Below are positions 1 to 11,760 of a stretch of 64,000 nt of DNA, one piece after another. This stretch comes from Garcia nutans (lineage: Eukaryota; Streptophyta; Magnoliopsida; Malpighiales; Euphorbiaceae). Location: the NCBI GenBank assembly GCA_947685225.1, contig CANTUV010000024.1:54650001-54714000 (forward strand), read 5' to 3'. The notes under the pieces were generated by a model. It searched no databases. It was not told the DNA's origin and saw only the letters and a list, made by a program, of their open reading frames with translations. Position numbers and translations under genes: made by a program. Numbering within the stretch: the first letter of the stretch is position 1; each line of letters begins with the position of its first letter.

Positions 1-1010
1 TTTGTTTTCTTAAGACCTACTTTAATGCCTTATGCTAATATGGTGTGTTCTAAGAATGTCACTTTTTCCAATCAAAACTTGCATTTGTCATGTTTGACGT
101 ACAACTGCTTCTCTCGCAACATTTGCAATACTATGCAAAAGTATCGATCATATTCTTCTTTGTTCCTTAAATAAACGAAGGTGTCGTCTATGAACACCAT
201 TTACAAATTGGTCAAAGTATGGATGAAAGATATGATTCATTAAATCCATGAATACTGCTGACACATTTGTGGGCTCAAAAGGCATTACAAGGAACTTATA
301 ATGTCCGTATCGAGTTCTAGATGTAGTCTTTGGAATGTCTTTTCCTTTGATCCGTAGCTGCTGATATCCCAGTCGTGATCTTTTTTTTTTTGAAAAGACC
401 TTGGTTCCTTTAAGTTGATCGAATACATCGTCGATGGACTGTAATGGATATTTATCCTTAATCGTAAGCTCATTCAACTACTTATAGTTCACATATGACC
501 TTAAGGATTTATCTTTCTTCTTGACTAAGAGTACTGGCGTGTCCCATGAAGAAATACTTGGCCGTATAAGACCCTTGTCGAGTAGCTCCTATAATTGCGT
601 TTTCATTTCTTTGGGTTCCACTGGTACCATTCGGTATGAGGTAACCGACTCCAGTGCAGTTCCCAGATATACATTTATAGTGAATCCTACTTTTCTCTTA
701 GGTGATAATCCGGGTAGCTCGTCTAAAGAAACATCGAGAAAATCACGCATTGTTGATACCTTTTGAATCTTTATCACATTCTTCTTTGCTTCCATAGTGA
801 TTACCAAGTGTGCCTCACATCCATTTGTATGGAATGCCTTGTTGTAACTGCTGCTGTTACGTTGTTTAGGTAATCGGCTCTCTTTCCTACTGTCGTCACT
901 TCCTCCTTGTGGGGAGTATGAAGTGTTACTCTCTTTCTTCTTATAATTGACCACTATTTTATGCCTTATTAGCCAATCCAATACCAACATTACGTCAAAT
1001 TCTCAGAATG
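1..1010 (-). pseudogene. Decayed chromovirus pol: protease end, linker, reverse transcriptase
   Basis: Minus-strand remnant of a Ty3/gypsy polyprotein that runs off the left edge. Reading leftwards, the protease end is recognisable near 930-990 (LDWLIRHKIVVNYKKK). The linker follows (ELPGLSPKRKVGF, SYRMVPVEPKE) around 600-730. The reverse transcriptase start lies at 148-477 (KDKYPLQSIDDVFDQLKG, RTRYGHYKFLVMPFEPTN). Weak similarity to the RT thumb continues to base 1 (MLREKQLY). Each block aligns by eye with the intact copy at 41020-45672. The frame is broken by stops and shifts, and the FIDD active-site segment has become FVNGVHRR, so catalytic Asp residues are lost. This is an old, inactive copy belonging to the same unit as the gag remnant at 2440-2990 and the primer site at 3299. 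Confidence 0.85.
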
Positions 1011-1334
1011 GTAACTCTATTAAATTTTCTGGAAATGCATTTTCATGTAACTCTATAGAACATTCTTTAATCACTTGTGTGTAACTACCTCGTCTCTTAT
1101 CAGATTTATAACTAATGTTTCAAACTTAATATATCCTACCGGTAATTCTTCTAAGTTTTCATTGCGTAGGCTCTGGCTGATGTACTTGAATTGAGCTAGT
1201 CAACGGTCTTTGATTGTGTTCTTTGAAAATTTGAATCACTTTCCTTTCCCCTGCTTCGGCCTCGGCCAAAAGCGGGCCGTGATTTTTCTGTCGGTGCGAG
1301 TGCATTCACTTGTCTTTCTGGTAGTTTACCCTAA

Positions 1335-1385
1335 TATGATCTGGTGCCCCGCATTCCCAGCGTCCATCTGTTAAATACCAGCATT
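1335..1385 (-). pseudogene. Zinc-knuckle remnant of the decayed gag
   Basis: On the minus strand a short stretch reads like the end of a CCHC knuckle (ECGAPDHIRVNYQKDK), corresponding to CFRCGSPDHFVRDC in the intact chromovirus. The first Cys and the last Cys are changed. It sits between the protease remnant and the gag remnant, as expected for gag-pol order. Confidence 0.55.
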
Positions 1386-1499
1386 CACTCTTATGTCTTC
1401 ATCCACAGTGTTTGCATAGAGGAGTAATATATCCTTCAAATCTATATTTCTTTCCAATCCTCCAATAATTTTTGAATTGTTACTTTTTCCTTTTTCCTT

Positions 1500-2440
1500 T
1501 ACCTAGTCCTTAGGTTGTTATTACTTTCATTTTTTTCCTTTATAATCTGATTTTAATTCTGCACTTTCTACCTCTTTGGTTCTTAATTTCTCTCTTTCTC
1601 TTCTCTCTCTCTTTTTTTTCCATCATTTCTTGAATTCATAAATCTCATATATCTTCTTCTTATAATTTCTTAATTTTGATGATTACATTGGGGCATTTTC
1701 AGGAGGAATCACAATACAGTGTTTTGATTAGATTTTGTCTAGTTTCTACTCATATGGTCCGTCACCTACCTTATTAAGACTTCACAGGATGGTCATCCAT
1801 CATCATTGGTCGAGCACGTTTAACTCCGGTTTCCTGCTAAATTTCAACACAACGGTGTCGGGTCAGCAGTATCTTCTTAGTGCGCTTACTTCATCTGCTT
1901 ATGTGAATATTGTACATGGGGTTACTGTACATATTCTCTAGTGGCCAGATATGAGAATTTATCATATACTTATTTCTGTTTACTCATCTTTGTTATCTAA
2001 GTTCTATCTATTTTATCTCTTACCGTCTGGTCTTAACATTTTACGTACTTTTCTTTTATCCTCTTATTCTGTTCCTCTTTTTATTCCATTCTTCAAATTT
2101 CATTTTCTTATATACATTTTCATTTTTACATTCATATACGCCTATCTAACCTTCTCCTGGAACCCCCTTATAAGGACCCCGGTATACTGGCTACGGATGT
2201 CTGGCGCCTTGAACCTCGGCCGGATCCTTGGCTTTGCGATCGCCGGCTTTACTGTACAAAACTATCTTCACTTCTAAACTTCTTTCCAACTTGTCGAAAT
2301 CTTCCTAAGCTTTAAGTTTGTACTCTCTTTTGTTGCATACGTTGGTGTCTACTTCTCTAATCTATGTATACCCTCTCAATATCTAAAACTTTCACAACTA
2401 ATCTTGAAAATTCAAACACGTCCATGACTACTAATTGTAC
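1500..2440. other. Unassigned stretch inside the decayed chromovirus
   Basis: Pyrimidine-rich on the plus strand (long runs of ctttctc and tttcctt), with short ORFs that match no family I recognise. It separates the zinc-knuckle and gag remnants, so it holds either a badly decayed gag C-terminus or a later insertion. Bases 2150-2265 are conspicuously GC-rich against their surroundings. No terminal repeats or target duplication were seen. Confidence 0.4.
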
Positions 2441-2990
2441 TTTAATTCCATTATTTAATCCTTCCAAAACCTTTAACGTCTTTCTTGCTTTGTTTCTATC
2501 ATTTTCTTTGCATACTTACTGAGGCGGGTGAACTCTCTATCATACTCAGATACTGTCATTCTTCCTTGCTGTAGATATATAAACTCATTTCTCCTTGATT
2601 TTAAGTATGTTTTACCAAGTGTATGTTTCTTCTACCCAAAGGGACATGGCATAATTAAATCTTTTATCTGGCGTGCATCTTAGTTGTTCCAATGCCCTAC
2701 TGGTACTGTCCAAATAGTACTCAACTTCTTCAAATCCTTCTTCCCTACTAGCCTTAAATTCTTTAGCCCCATATTTCCTTAACTTCTCGATTGGGGACTT
2801 CCTTTCTCTTTTGGTAGCAACAGGTACCATTCTTGCCGTTTATTGCAATGGTACTGTCATCTATCTTAAATAAACTTCGGGGCCTTCCACAGCCACCGTT
2901 GCGGGTCGTGGCATAAGTTTGAGACCCATTTCTACATTTATGGGTATAAAAGCATGTGATTCCTTCTCTTGATCTATAACTCTTTGTGAT
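2440..2990 (-). pseudogene. Decayed chromovirus gag N-terminal half
   Basis: Minus-strand gag remnant. The best segment (2612-2830) contains KLRKYGAKEFKASREEG and a YAMSLWVEETYTW block, matching the FDYARSLLQKDAYDWW core of the intact gag at 45200-45400. Further left, pieces resembling the second half of the gag fold (EYDREFTRLSKYA) can be read with stops. Upstream, around 2850-2990, a frame resembling a gag N-terminus leads to the primer site at 3299. Capsid-type retrotransposon gag by similarity, clearly inactive. Confidence 0.75.
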
Positions 2991-3298
2991 TCTGCCTCTT
3001 GCAACCTTATACCGTATACATATATCGTGATAAAGATTAGCAGCTGGCTTGACTCAACACATTAACTTTCCTATATGGCATGTACGTAATCACTATTAGA
3101 TTTTCCTTTATCACATATACCTCAAATTCTTATGTATTTATAATATTCTTTCTACTATACCGACATTTCGTACCTAAATGACATATGCTCTCATTTCTTA
3201 TCTGCTATAGGATATCCCATTTTGCATTGGTAATGGCCACTCCCAACATAAAATGTGTATCCTCCTATGTTGAATTTCCCAGGACCGGCTAAACCGGT

Positions 3299-3310
3299 GC
3301 TCTAATACCA
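3299..3310 (-). promoter_or_regulatory. Primer-binding site, initiator tRNA-Met type
   Basis: On the minus strand this reads TGGTATTAGAGC, one base from TGGTATCAGAGC, the initiator tRNA-Met primer site usual in plant chromoviruses. It lies five bases inside the LTR end at 3316. It fixes orientation: the element is read right to left and the LTR on its right is its 5' LTR. Confidence 0.8.
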
Positions 3311-3315
3311 CTAAA

Positions 3316-6300
3316 TGTAACACCCCATCTTAGCCTATGTTTATAGACCAAGATGGACTGTTATCTCATAGTGGTTGTGTCTTAATATTTTACTTAGCCA
3401 ATTTTAAGTGCAAATTTTAAAAAAAATTTGCCATAACCTCCCCTAGAAATGGAGGTCCCATGTGTCGCCAAAACTGATTTTTTTTTTAAAACAATTTTGA
3501 TCTCAATCAAATAATCGCAACACTCCTCAAACACTTCTATATTCATCACCCTTATATCCTCCACCAAATCCTGCACTAAAACTTTACACTTCTATACTTG
3601 TATACATAAGTGCTAAATCCAAATAAGATTTATTAGATTACTAGTATTGTACGTGTTCTAGCTTTTCAGTATGATACATTTATTTGCTAGATCATACAAG
3701 CTTATGTACATGCCATATTGCTACAATCAATCATATCCAAACTCCTACCAAAAGTAGTAGTCAAGGTCAGCTGCGTAGGACATGCTGCAATCTCGTCTCC
3801 TCGTTTAACCTACGAGTTTAGAAGGAAACTAAACTCGCTAAGCAATTGCTTAGTGGGTACTTAAATCATTGCAATAAATAAATAAAATGAAAGAATGATT
3901 TAAACATACATTTATATAATTTAAATAATTAAAAGGAATAAATACAAAACACAGAAGGTAAAAAGGCTTGACTGAATAATTTGAATTTAAATCATTTTTT
4001 TTTTGCTTTTATCATTTTGGTTGTTCTACTGGTTTAACAGAACATCAATGGATAAGGCACGGGTCATGATAAATATATCTCGTCATGGTGAGATATTACA
4101 GGATGATATGCATCATGGTGCATATTTCATCATCCTTCATCATAATTCTTGCACATGTGCTAATAGCCAATGTTCATTGAATCATTGATCATGTCATTGT
4201 AATCATCGGCCTTCAGCCGGAATATCATGTCATGTCATGAGCAGTACTGCAATAATAGTATGATGCATCATACCCTTATCTCAGGGGTTCTGTCATAACC
4301 AAGTAGAGCTTAAACAATTTATTAATTAATTTGATCATGATATTCAATAAGCCATGATTTTTCCACAATGCATGTATTGTCGGAATAGCTTGTCATGATG
4401 CCTTTATGATCATTTCCAATTCTCCTTCATGTCATTTTATATGATTTAACATCAATCCATATCATAATATTCAAGTTTTAACACATTTAGAAAAATGACC
4501 AAATGAATAGTGGCGCGGCGCGTAAAATCGGCAACACAATGGCGCGCGACAACTAAATGGTAAAATCTATTTTTACTACTGAAAATCAGTCAACTTTGGA
4601 AAAAGTTTTGACCAAGTAAAAAAACTTATTTTTGGCTGAAATTTTGCAGGAAAACACTTTCATAAGTTATCTAAATGCATGTAGAATTTCGTCAAAAAAT
4701 TCCTTCGTTTGCCCCTTCAATGAACTGCCCAAAATGAAAGCTGCAGAACGGTGCCCAAAAGGGACCATTTGGCCCAATTTTCAAAACTTGAGGGGAATTC
4801 ATTTTTTTTCTTGCAAAATTGATTTTTAGACTCCTTTTGTGATACCATTGAAGGACTAAGGGTCCCTCTTTCAAAAACCAAACCAAAGGGGTGATTAAAA
4901 GTTCAACAAAGTTTATGAATATTTGAGCAAATTTAGCTAGTTTGTTTTGTTTTCATTCTTTTCACAATCAATTGATTACAAATAGTTCAAGAGCACTTTC
5001 CCACATATTTACCACACATAATAACATCATTTCAAAGCCATTTCAAAAGTCCCATAATGCAAAATATGTGAATTAATTGAAAAGGGCAATGATTTAAGTA
5101 CCAAACATTGTTTATTTGCTTTGTTCCTTGCTTGTCCTATTCTTTCTTCCCTTCTTCTTCTTTATCCCTTTGATTTCCTATAATTTTCATAACTTCCATA
5201 ATAAGAACATTATAAAAACCATATGTTCACGCCTTGATTCTTGCTATCTAAAGCTACTAATTACCATTTATTCATCACTTGTACATGTATGGATCATTTA
5301 ATCTAATTTCTCTTCACTTTCTTAACTTTTCCATATTCTTCCCAATCTTTCTTTTGATGATAACTTAAGAAACATCAACTAAATGAATAAATTGATACTA
5401 GAATTGAATTCCTTACCCTAAAATTAGGCTTTTCCCTTTGAAAATCCAAGTTGAAATTGTGAAAAATCTTCCTCTTCTCCTTCTTTGGTGGTTCAGCCTA
5501 GCTCTTCTAAAATGGAGGAGTTCTTTTTTTTTTTCATAAATGTTCATCCTCTCCCTTTTATACTTATGATTTTTGATTTATTTGATTAATTTCATTTTGG
5601 AGGGTTAAGATTTAACCACCACAAAAGTGTCTTTAACTAGGATGGTGTCATGTGTCCCTCCTTGGAAAATTACCAAAATGGTCCTTAAATTATCATACAT
5701 GTCCCACTTGGAGGGTTAAGATTTAAGCACCACAAAAGTGTCTTTAATTAGGATGGTGTCATGTGTCCCTCCTTGGAAAATTACCAAAATGGTCCTTAAA
5801 TTATCATACATGTCCCACTTGGTGCTTAGGTGAGAGTGAAAAGACCAAAATACCCTTCAATTGAAGGTTTTGCCTTTTCTTCCTAACCGGGTGGTTTTAC
5901 GACGCGTAAAACATACTGTTCTCCTCCTTTCAACCTCTAGTTTCCATTTCTGACATTCATTCTTGATTTTGAACTAATTTATAAAAATTACGCTCATGCC
6001 CTTAACTTTTGTAAAAATTCCCTTTAGGTCCTTACGTGATTCGGTCTCCACTTAGGTTCGTTCTTCAACATCGATCACTGCGGAGTCCTTCCATTTGGAT
6101 ACCTTTACGTGTCTTGTTTTCCAGTGTATAAATTATTATCACAAGAATGACGAAAATACCCTTGGTCTAGAATCCACTGTATCTCTCAAACTGTGCTTTT
6201 TCGGGGAAAACCGTGGCATTCCGTTTCGACCCGATTTTTCTCTACTTTTCATCCTTAGAGTCTTTTATGGGCACTATTAAGGACCTTCAGAACAACATTT

Positions 6301-6420
6301 GTTAATTACGGCCATCTCCACAAAACTTTACAATCTTTTCAGTTAGGTCCTTTTTGTCCTATAGAGCTTCCTTTCACTTCGTGTTCTTTGGTGATTACTT
6401 GGGATAGCTCCTCTTACTGT
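3316..6420 (-). mobile_element. 5' LTR of the decayed chromovirus (right end uncertain)
   Basis: Begins with TGTAACACCCC, the inner LTR terminus shared by all chromovirus LTRs here (reverse complement GGGTGTTACA). The first 330 bases align with 6865-7189. A stem-loop pair typical of the family is seen at 3800-3853 (CTCGT/ACGAG, then CTAAGCAATTGCTTAG). The outer end (expected GATATTACA on the plus strand) was not found; the LTR is probably truncated before or near an Athila LTR tip ending at 6565. No coding sequence is supported inside. The exact right boundary is a guess. Confidence 0.55.
5597..5818. repeat. Tandem duplication, two copies of about 111 bp
   Basis: The block starting ttggagggttaagattta at 5597 recurs at 5708 with only a few differences and ends with the shared tgtcccacttgg at about 5818. 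It is a simple head-to-tail duplication within the old LTR. Confidence 0.9.
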
Positions 6421-6565
6421 ACGCGGATGTACTGTACATGGATGTATTGTACATATGTACAAATTGGGTAGTAACATAAACACACTTAAAACAAAAATTA
6501 ATCAAAACATTAACTAAAACACACATAAAATCATACTAAAAATTAGTACAAAAATGATCTAAACA
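6420..6565 (-). mobile_element. Fragment of an Athila-type LTR, 5' tip
   Basis: Read on the minus strand from 6565 it begins TGTTTAGATCATTTTTGTAC and keeps matching the start of the Athila LTR at 61175 (TGTTTAGATCAATTTTGTAT) for about 100 bases. It includes a repeat-rich part with TGTACATAC/GTACA inverted words near 6420-6460. The left limit is not clear and the fragment may extend further left. Its right edge abuts Tat/Ogre LTR sequence. Confidence 0.55.
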
Positions 6566-6859
6566 ATTTTCAAACTCTAAAAGCTTCATGCATCCACCGA
6601 AACCCTAATTTTAGAACACTAAATCCTAACTCAACTTCAAACCTAAAATAGTAAAACCCTAACCCCTTTAAAGCCCTAAACCCTAATTTTTTTATAAACC
6701 CTAATCCTTTAAAACCTTAAAATTCATATAAACACAAATATTTTAATTTTACACAGTAAGCTTGAATCCATCATTTAAAACCATAAATCAAAAGTATTTT
6801 AAAGCGTCCAAAACCCTAGTTTCATGATTTCACCATTCAAACTTTAATTTGGTTAATCA
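6566..6859 (+). mobile_element. Tat/Ogre-type LTR, left fragment (5' truncated)
   Basis: Rich in AAACCCTAA words. It aligns with the reverse complement of 49440-49700 and with 35640-35960, parts of full LTRs of the same family. The 5' portion of this LTR is missing because the Athila tip ends at 6565. The sequence resumes at 10325 after a chromovirus insertion: ggttaatcaaag at 6851 and tcttaccaacctttt at 10325 are contiguous in the undisturbed copies. Confidence 0.75.
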
Positions 6860-6864
6860 AAGTG
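6860..6864. repeat. Target-site duplication AAGTG, left
   Basis: Five-base AAGTG directly before TGTAACACC at 6865, matched by AAGTG at 10320-10324 directly after ...GATATTACA. Confidence 0.8.
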
Positions 6865-7189
6865 TGTAACACCCCTTCCCAGCCTACATGTGTAAGCCGA
6901 GTAGAGGCGCCACACTATCCTAATGTTGCTACCAATTTTACTTAATTCAAATTTTAGTTCCGGTTTTACAGAATTTTTGCCAGAGGTTCGCCTAGAAATT
7001 GGATCCCAAGTGTCGACAAAACTAGTTTTTTTAAAACATTTTTACACAAACCAATGCAATCAGTTTCAATACACTCCCAATGAATCCACCTTATACCCTC
7101 AACTACAAACCTGCAAGAAGAGTTCACACTTCTAATACAAAATAAGTAGAGGTTTATTATTATCACATACTACTAACATATAGTATAAC
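6865..7189 (-). mobile_element. Chromovirus LTR piece, same subfamily as the LTR at 3316
   Basis: Starts TGTAACACCCCTTCCCAGCC and aligns by eye with 3316-3640, including the aaaatttttgcc and gtgtcgacaaaact words. It stops abruptly at 7189, where a second LTR start of a different subfamily begins. Together with 7190-10319 it forms one unit between matching AAGTG duplications, so it may be part of a chimeric LTR. Confidence 0.7.
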
Positions 7190-8585
7190 TGTAACACCCC
7201 CATACTCTATATAAGTATTATACATATACCAGGTATACATATAGTACGTATATAAAGTATAAGAATGTCACTTTTTGTTATAGTTTAAAAACCTATATCT
7301 GAGTTCAAATAATATTACATTAATTTAAATATAGAACATTTACAAAATCATTATATTTTCAATAATCTTACATATATATGATAATCTTGTCTTTACCAAA
7401 ATTTCATTTATACATATGAATACATTCTTGTCAGAAATACAACATAACGAAATTATACATATATGCATCACCTTCTAGTTGGTCTCAAAATACTCTTACC
7501 CTTCTCGTGGCATAACAGTTGACTTCCAGATCAACCACCTACTCACCTGTGCGATTTATACAACCGCGCTAAGCCCAAAATCTTAGTAGTACAAATAAAT
7601 ATTATAAACATACATAATAGACAATCACACTTATATGTTACCTTCATATATTATTATTTTCTTATCATATTTTCCCATTTCAATTACACCTTATATATAT
7701 TTCTACTAATCTCATAATTATATACATATGCACGTATTTCATTAATACAACCCACAATTCCATGACTTATTAAAACATTCATAAAATAATACTCACAACC
7801 ACATCCATATTATACATCATATTGTATTTTCATGTAGTACCTTCAGATCTCATCATTCAACATAGTTTTTCAATCCACATTCACCTTCAATAATTTACTT
7901 ATACATTGTAATCATCTCATTTCACAATTATCATCATATATCTCATAACATTACATCTTATTCCATAATTCACATTTAAACAAAAATAATCATTGGTCTC
8001 ATTATTCATTCATTTCACATTTCATGAATCACATTTAAACAAAGACAAGCATGGGCCCAAAAGACACTAATATGCTATTCAAAGTTCAGAGTTACTATTT
8101 TGGTCTATAATCATAATCATCAATACATTTATCCATGGATATTCAACTAGATTTGAGCTTACGACCCAGTCATTTCACTCAATCTAGTTTCAATAATTTT
8201 TTTTTGAGGTTTACGACCCGGTCATTTCACCCCAAAAACATCACATTTCACATTTTCCAACTGGAATCGGCTTACGACCCGGTCATTTCACCTATCCAGT
8301 GATTCATAGGCATGCCGCCAAAAACAGAACTCTGAAAATTGAATTAACACGTTAGGCACACAATCATTTCATTTATCTCTTTATCAATCTCTTTTCATTT
8401 CATTTATCATAATTAATTAGGCAACCATGCCTCAATTTTATATTTCATTTGCATTATCATAGCCAACAACCATGGCCTCATATCTCATATGATCTCAAAT
8501 CACCTTAATCAATTCAAATGTATATAATCAATGGCATTAACACACATTTTACATACTCATCACAACATTCATATTATACCAAACA

Positions 8586-8662
8586 TAACATTATTAATAT
8601 ACATCAACAATGCATTACATTTCCTAATATTAATATACATCAACAATGCATTACATTTCCTA
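8586..8662. repeat. Short tandem duplication, about 37 bp twice
   Basis: The words attaatatacatcaacaatg and cattacatttccta occur twice in direct succession within the LTR. Confidence 0.85.
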
Positions 8663-9686
8663 ACACATTTACAACCAAATGTGTATCAAGTCTCAAAGTC
8701 ATATGCATTTATGCAATAATGTAGTTTGTACTTACCTTAAAACCAACTCACACCAATCTATACACTTACTCTTCCAAGAATCCTCAACAGTTAGATTAGG
8801 GCAATTCAACCTCTTCACAACCTAATCCAAAAGGAATATTAGCAAAATGACCATATGAATAGTAAATTCTGGTTTTGAACTCAACTTAATCCTTATTTTG
8901 AAAAATTGTATAAAATAATCTACTTGACTAAAAAACTCTAAAATTTTTACAGAATTTAGTTTTACATCTTAAAATCATTCCTTTAAAATTTCAGATCAAA
9001 CTGAACACAAAATCTTGGTCAAATAGTTCACCCAACCAGACTGCTCCAATTGCCCTGCATCCTGGCAGCAGTTTTGAACTTTGTGAATTCCGTAAAATAA
9101 ATTCAATCAACGTGGTTCCAAATTATTTTTATCAAATACTAGACTCACTAAGAAACAACATATCCAAAATTCAATTGTATATTATTTTTCTACATTTTAT
9201 TAAAAATCCCGAAAGATAGCTGTCTCAGTTAAGGTACCTGCTGGAACAGGTCTAATAAAAATAATCTTTCCAAAATCATAACCATTCCAAAATCAAATCA
9301 ACATATTTTTCAGTCATTTTAGACTCATAGAGGCACAACATATCAAAAATTCACTTCAAGAACATTTTTCTATATTTAATTAAAAATCATACTAGTCACA
9401 GCATTTACTAATTGTAAAACAGAAAAATTTCACTAAACACAACTCTTACTCTTCCATCACCAACACCAACCTAACTTCTTATCTTTAGTTCCATTTCAAC
9501 ACTTTTACACACACCATACACAAATACACTCCAACCATCAACAACAGTCCTCAAACTCAAACAAAATTCCAAATAGAACAAGAGAAATCAAAAGAAAACT
9601 TACTTGAATATTATGCCAAATCTTCAACATCCATATTCAATTCTCTCAAAATCCCTATGGATTTAATGTGTATATAAGTAAAATCA

Positions 9687-9687
<1 letters not shown>

Positions 9688-9724
<37 letters not shown>
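9688..9724. repeat. (TC)n microsatellite
   Basis: About 18 uninterrupted TC units inside the chromovirus LTR. A (AAG)n-like stretch follows at 9731-9749. Confidence 0.95.
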
Positions 9725-9727
<3 letters not shown>

Positions 9728-9877
9728 TAAGAAGAAGAAGAAGAAGAAAAATATCTTTTCCCTTCTTCTTTTCATGTTTATCATATATATATATATAGAA
9801 TAATATGATATAATAAATTATTTCTAAAAACCTCCACCACACACTTTTCTCCCTTTGACTTTTCTTTATTCTTTTTC

Positions 9878-9881
<4 letters not shown>

Positions 9882-9920
<39 letters not shown>

Positions 9921-9935
9921 TAATTAATTAATTAT
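9882..9935. repeat. (TTA)n then (TTAA)n microsatellite
   Basis: About a dozen TTA/TAT trinucleotide units run into four TTAA units, within the LTR. Confidence 0.95.
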
Positions 9936-10324
9936 ATAAACTTACTTTTCCTACACCACTTTATACATTATGTATATGTAATATATATGTTGGTATATGT
10001 ATATCTCTTTTATATTTCCTTTATATTTTCCATATTTTTCAAATACCACATAAATATATATCATCCCTCATATACACCTATTTCTTATAATATTTTTCTT
10101 ACATATTTTACCAACATATCTTCTCACAACTACCATTCCAATGTACACCAAAATCGGGTATTAAATTAATTCATTTATCTTCTTTTGACTTTCATTAGTT
10201 TAATTTATATATGTTATATATACCTTCACTTCTTTTCTCCTTCCATTAAACATACTCCTTAAATCCAAATACCACAATAATTATTCCAAAACTTTTAGGG
10301 TGTACCTTGGGATATTACAAAGTG

Positions 10325-11208
10325 TCTTACCAACCTTTTAAAATATAAAATCCTTAATCTATTTTATTTCTCTTAAAGTCACAGTAGCCAAATTCCATTA
10401 ATTCCAAAACCTTAAATGCATGGAATAAAGAAACAGTAGCTATAATTTAGACTTTTATTTGCTTTATTCCATTCTATATTTGATTATGCTTTGATTTATT
10501 TTATATGCTTTAATTTATTTAAGTTCAATGCTTGGTTTATTTTATTTATCATGGATGGATGTTTATTTTTTTTATTGATGTTTAATACCTTTGATGAATG
10601 ATTCATTTATTTTGAATAGTTATTTACTTTTATCAATTTATTTAGACTTCCAAATGTTGTAAGAGGTATGTTTCCACTTGGTGGGTACCTCATTAGTTAA
10701 ACATCATGTAATTTAAATTGCTTTTCTATTTTAGAACCAATGTTAAGGACATATTTCTACCTTTCGGTGAGTGTCCTATTTAGGCATGTGATGTAAGGAC
10801 ATGTTTCCATCTTCGGATGGGTGTCCATTTATTTGTTTTGCTTGAACCTTGCTTTGATTTTAATATATTGATGCTTTCTTTTAATTATATATGGATAATA
10901 TTGTTATATTTAAGAATTTTATAATATTAAGACCTGTAAAGGAGGTCGGTTCCAATGAACCGGGCGTCGTGAGGGTGCTGGGCCATTTCTCACCTTCTCC
11001 ACACGTACCCAACTTTCTGAACCCATTAGGGGGTTAGGGATTCCTTAGGAATCGAGTCATCCACCCCTTTCTTTTTTTTCAGCCCGACCGGGTGGTGACT
11101 TCATTTTCTCAGGACTTAGATCCGTGTTCTCTAAGGCCCCGAGCCTAAACAGTGCCGGAGTCGCAAGAACCATTCCACCGGGAGTGGGGGTAAAAATCCC
11201 CACTCACA
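10325..11208 (+). mobile_element. Tat/Ogre-type LTR, right fragment to its 3' end
   Basis: Continues the LTR begun at 6566. It contains the three stem-loops typical of the family (10663-10691, 10747-10776, 10797-10826), the inverted words CGGTTC/GAACCG (10947-10962) and GATTCCTTAGGAATC (11039-11053). It ends ...ATCCCCACTCACA. The following acgacc resembles the start of the family's primer site. There is no internal element sequence after that: Athila sequence begins by about 11213. Confidence 0.85.
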
Positions 11209-11212
11209 ACGA

Positions 11213-11745
11213 CCAAAGCCTTGGCTGTGTCATATGACATGGCCAATGGCTTGGCCATGTCTCTTGATTGTGTTCTCCACTGTTTGCTTTGCTCTTCATA
11301 TGGTACACGGCCAAGGCCTTGGCCTTGTCATGTGACATGGCCAATGGCTTGGCCGTGTCTCTTGGGTGTGTTCACTTCTGCATTTCCTCCTTGCTTCTCC
11401 TTTGCTTTGCTCTTTTGGTGCGACATGGCCAAGGCCTTGGCCGTGTCATGTGAAATGGCCAGATGTGAAATGGCCAGTGGGTTGGCCGTGTCTTTTGCTT
11501 GTGTCAAGCTCTGCCAAATTTTCCTGCCTCTTTCCTTGGATGAGGGACACGGCCAAGCCATGAAGTGTCTTGGCCGTGTCTCATGTTTTTTCACCTTAAT
11601 AATCCATCAAATTGAATGAAAGCTCCATCATTTTGTTCTTCATCCTGGATCAAATAATTTAAACAAACTTTAAATACAAATTAAAAAAAATAATCAAAAA
11701 CCAATAAAATTATACTAAAAAATAAATACGCAAATGATCAAAACA
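11213..11745 (-). mobile_element. Athila-type 3' LTR, truncated
   Basis: Minus-strand LTR whose 5' end is at 11745 (reverse complement TGTTTTGATCATTTGCG, identical in start to the LTR ending at 16476). Only about 530 bases are present; the rest of the LTR is missing at the boundary with the Tat/Ogre LTR. It carries many inverted words of the type GGCCAAGGCCTTGGCC and GACAYGGCC. The long ORF across 11221-11619 arises from these repeats and is not a gene. Confidence 0.8.
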
Positions 11746-11760
11746 ACTACCCCACACTTA
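11746..11760 (-). promoter_or_regulatory. Polypurine tract of the Athila element
   Basis: On the minus strand TAAGTGTGGGGTAGT sits directly against the LTR start, the position used to prime plus-strand DNA synthesis. Confidence 0.65.

Larger units (their letters stand above)
7190..10319 (-). mobile_element. Chromovirus LTR, about 3.1 kb, no internal region
   Basis: Starts TGTAACACCCCCATACTC and ends TTGGGATATTACA, the same termini as the solo LTR at 31879-34482. The conserved double stem-loop lies at 7548-7589. A family-typical tandem segment (TTACGACCCGGTCATTTCACC, three copies) lies near 8158-8295. No gag or pol is present, so it is an LTR alone. It reads on the minus strand by comparison with the intact element. 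The right flank carries AAGTG but the base 7190 flank does not, which suggests recombination with the 6865 piece. Confidence 0.75.

Noticed and set aside
1735..2277. Two adjacent plus-strand ORFs (68 and 108 codons)
   Set aside because: Low-complexity hydrophobic readings with no family similarity, inside a decayed minus-strand element.
4062..4100. GATATTACA at about 4089 as the outer end of the LTR begun at 3316
   Set aside because: It would make the LTR under 800 bases, with family-typical sequence continuing beyond it and no target duplication; judged chance.
11221..11619. 132-codon ORF and its overlapping reading frames
   Set aside because: It runs through palindromic LTR repeats; the reading is repetitive (WPRPWPCHV-like) and occurs on both strands, which marks it as a composition artefact.
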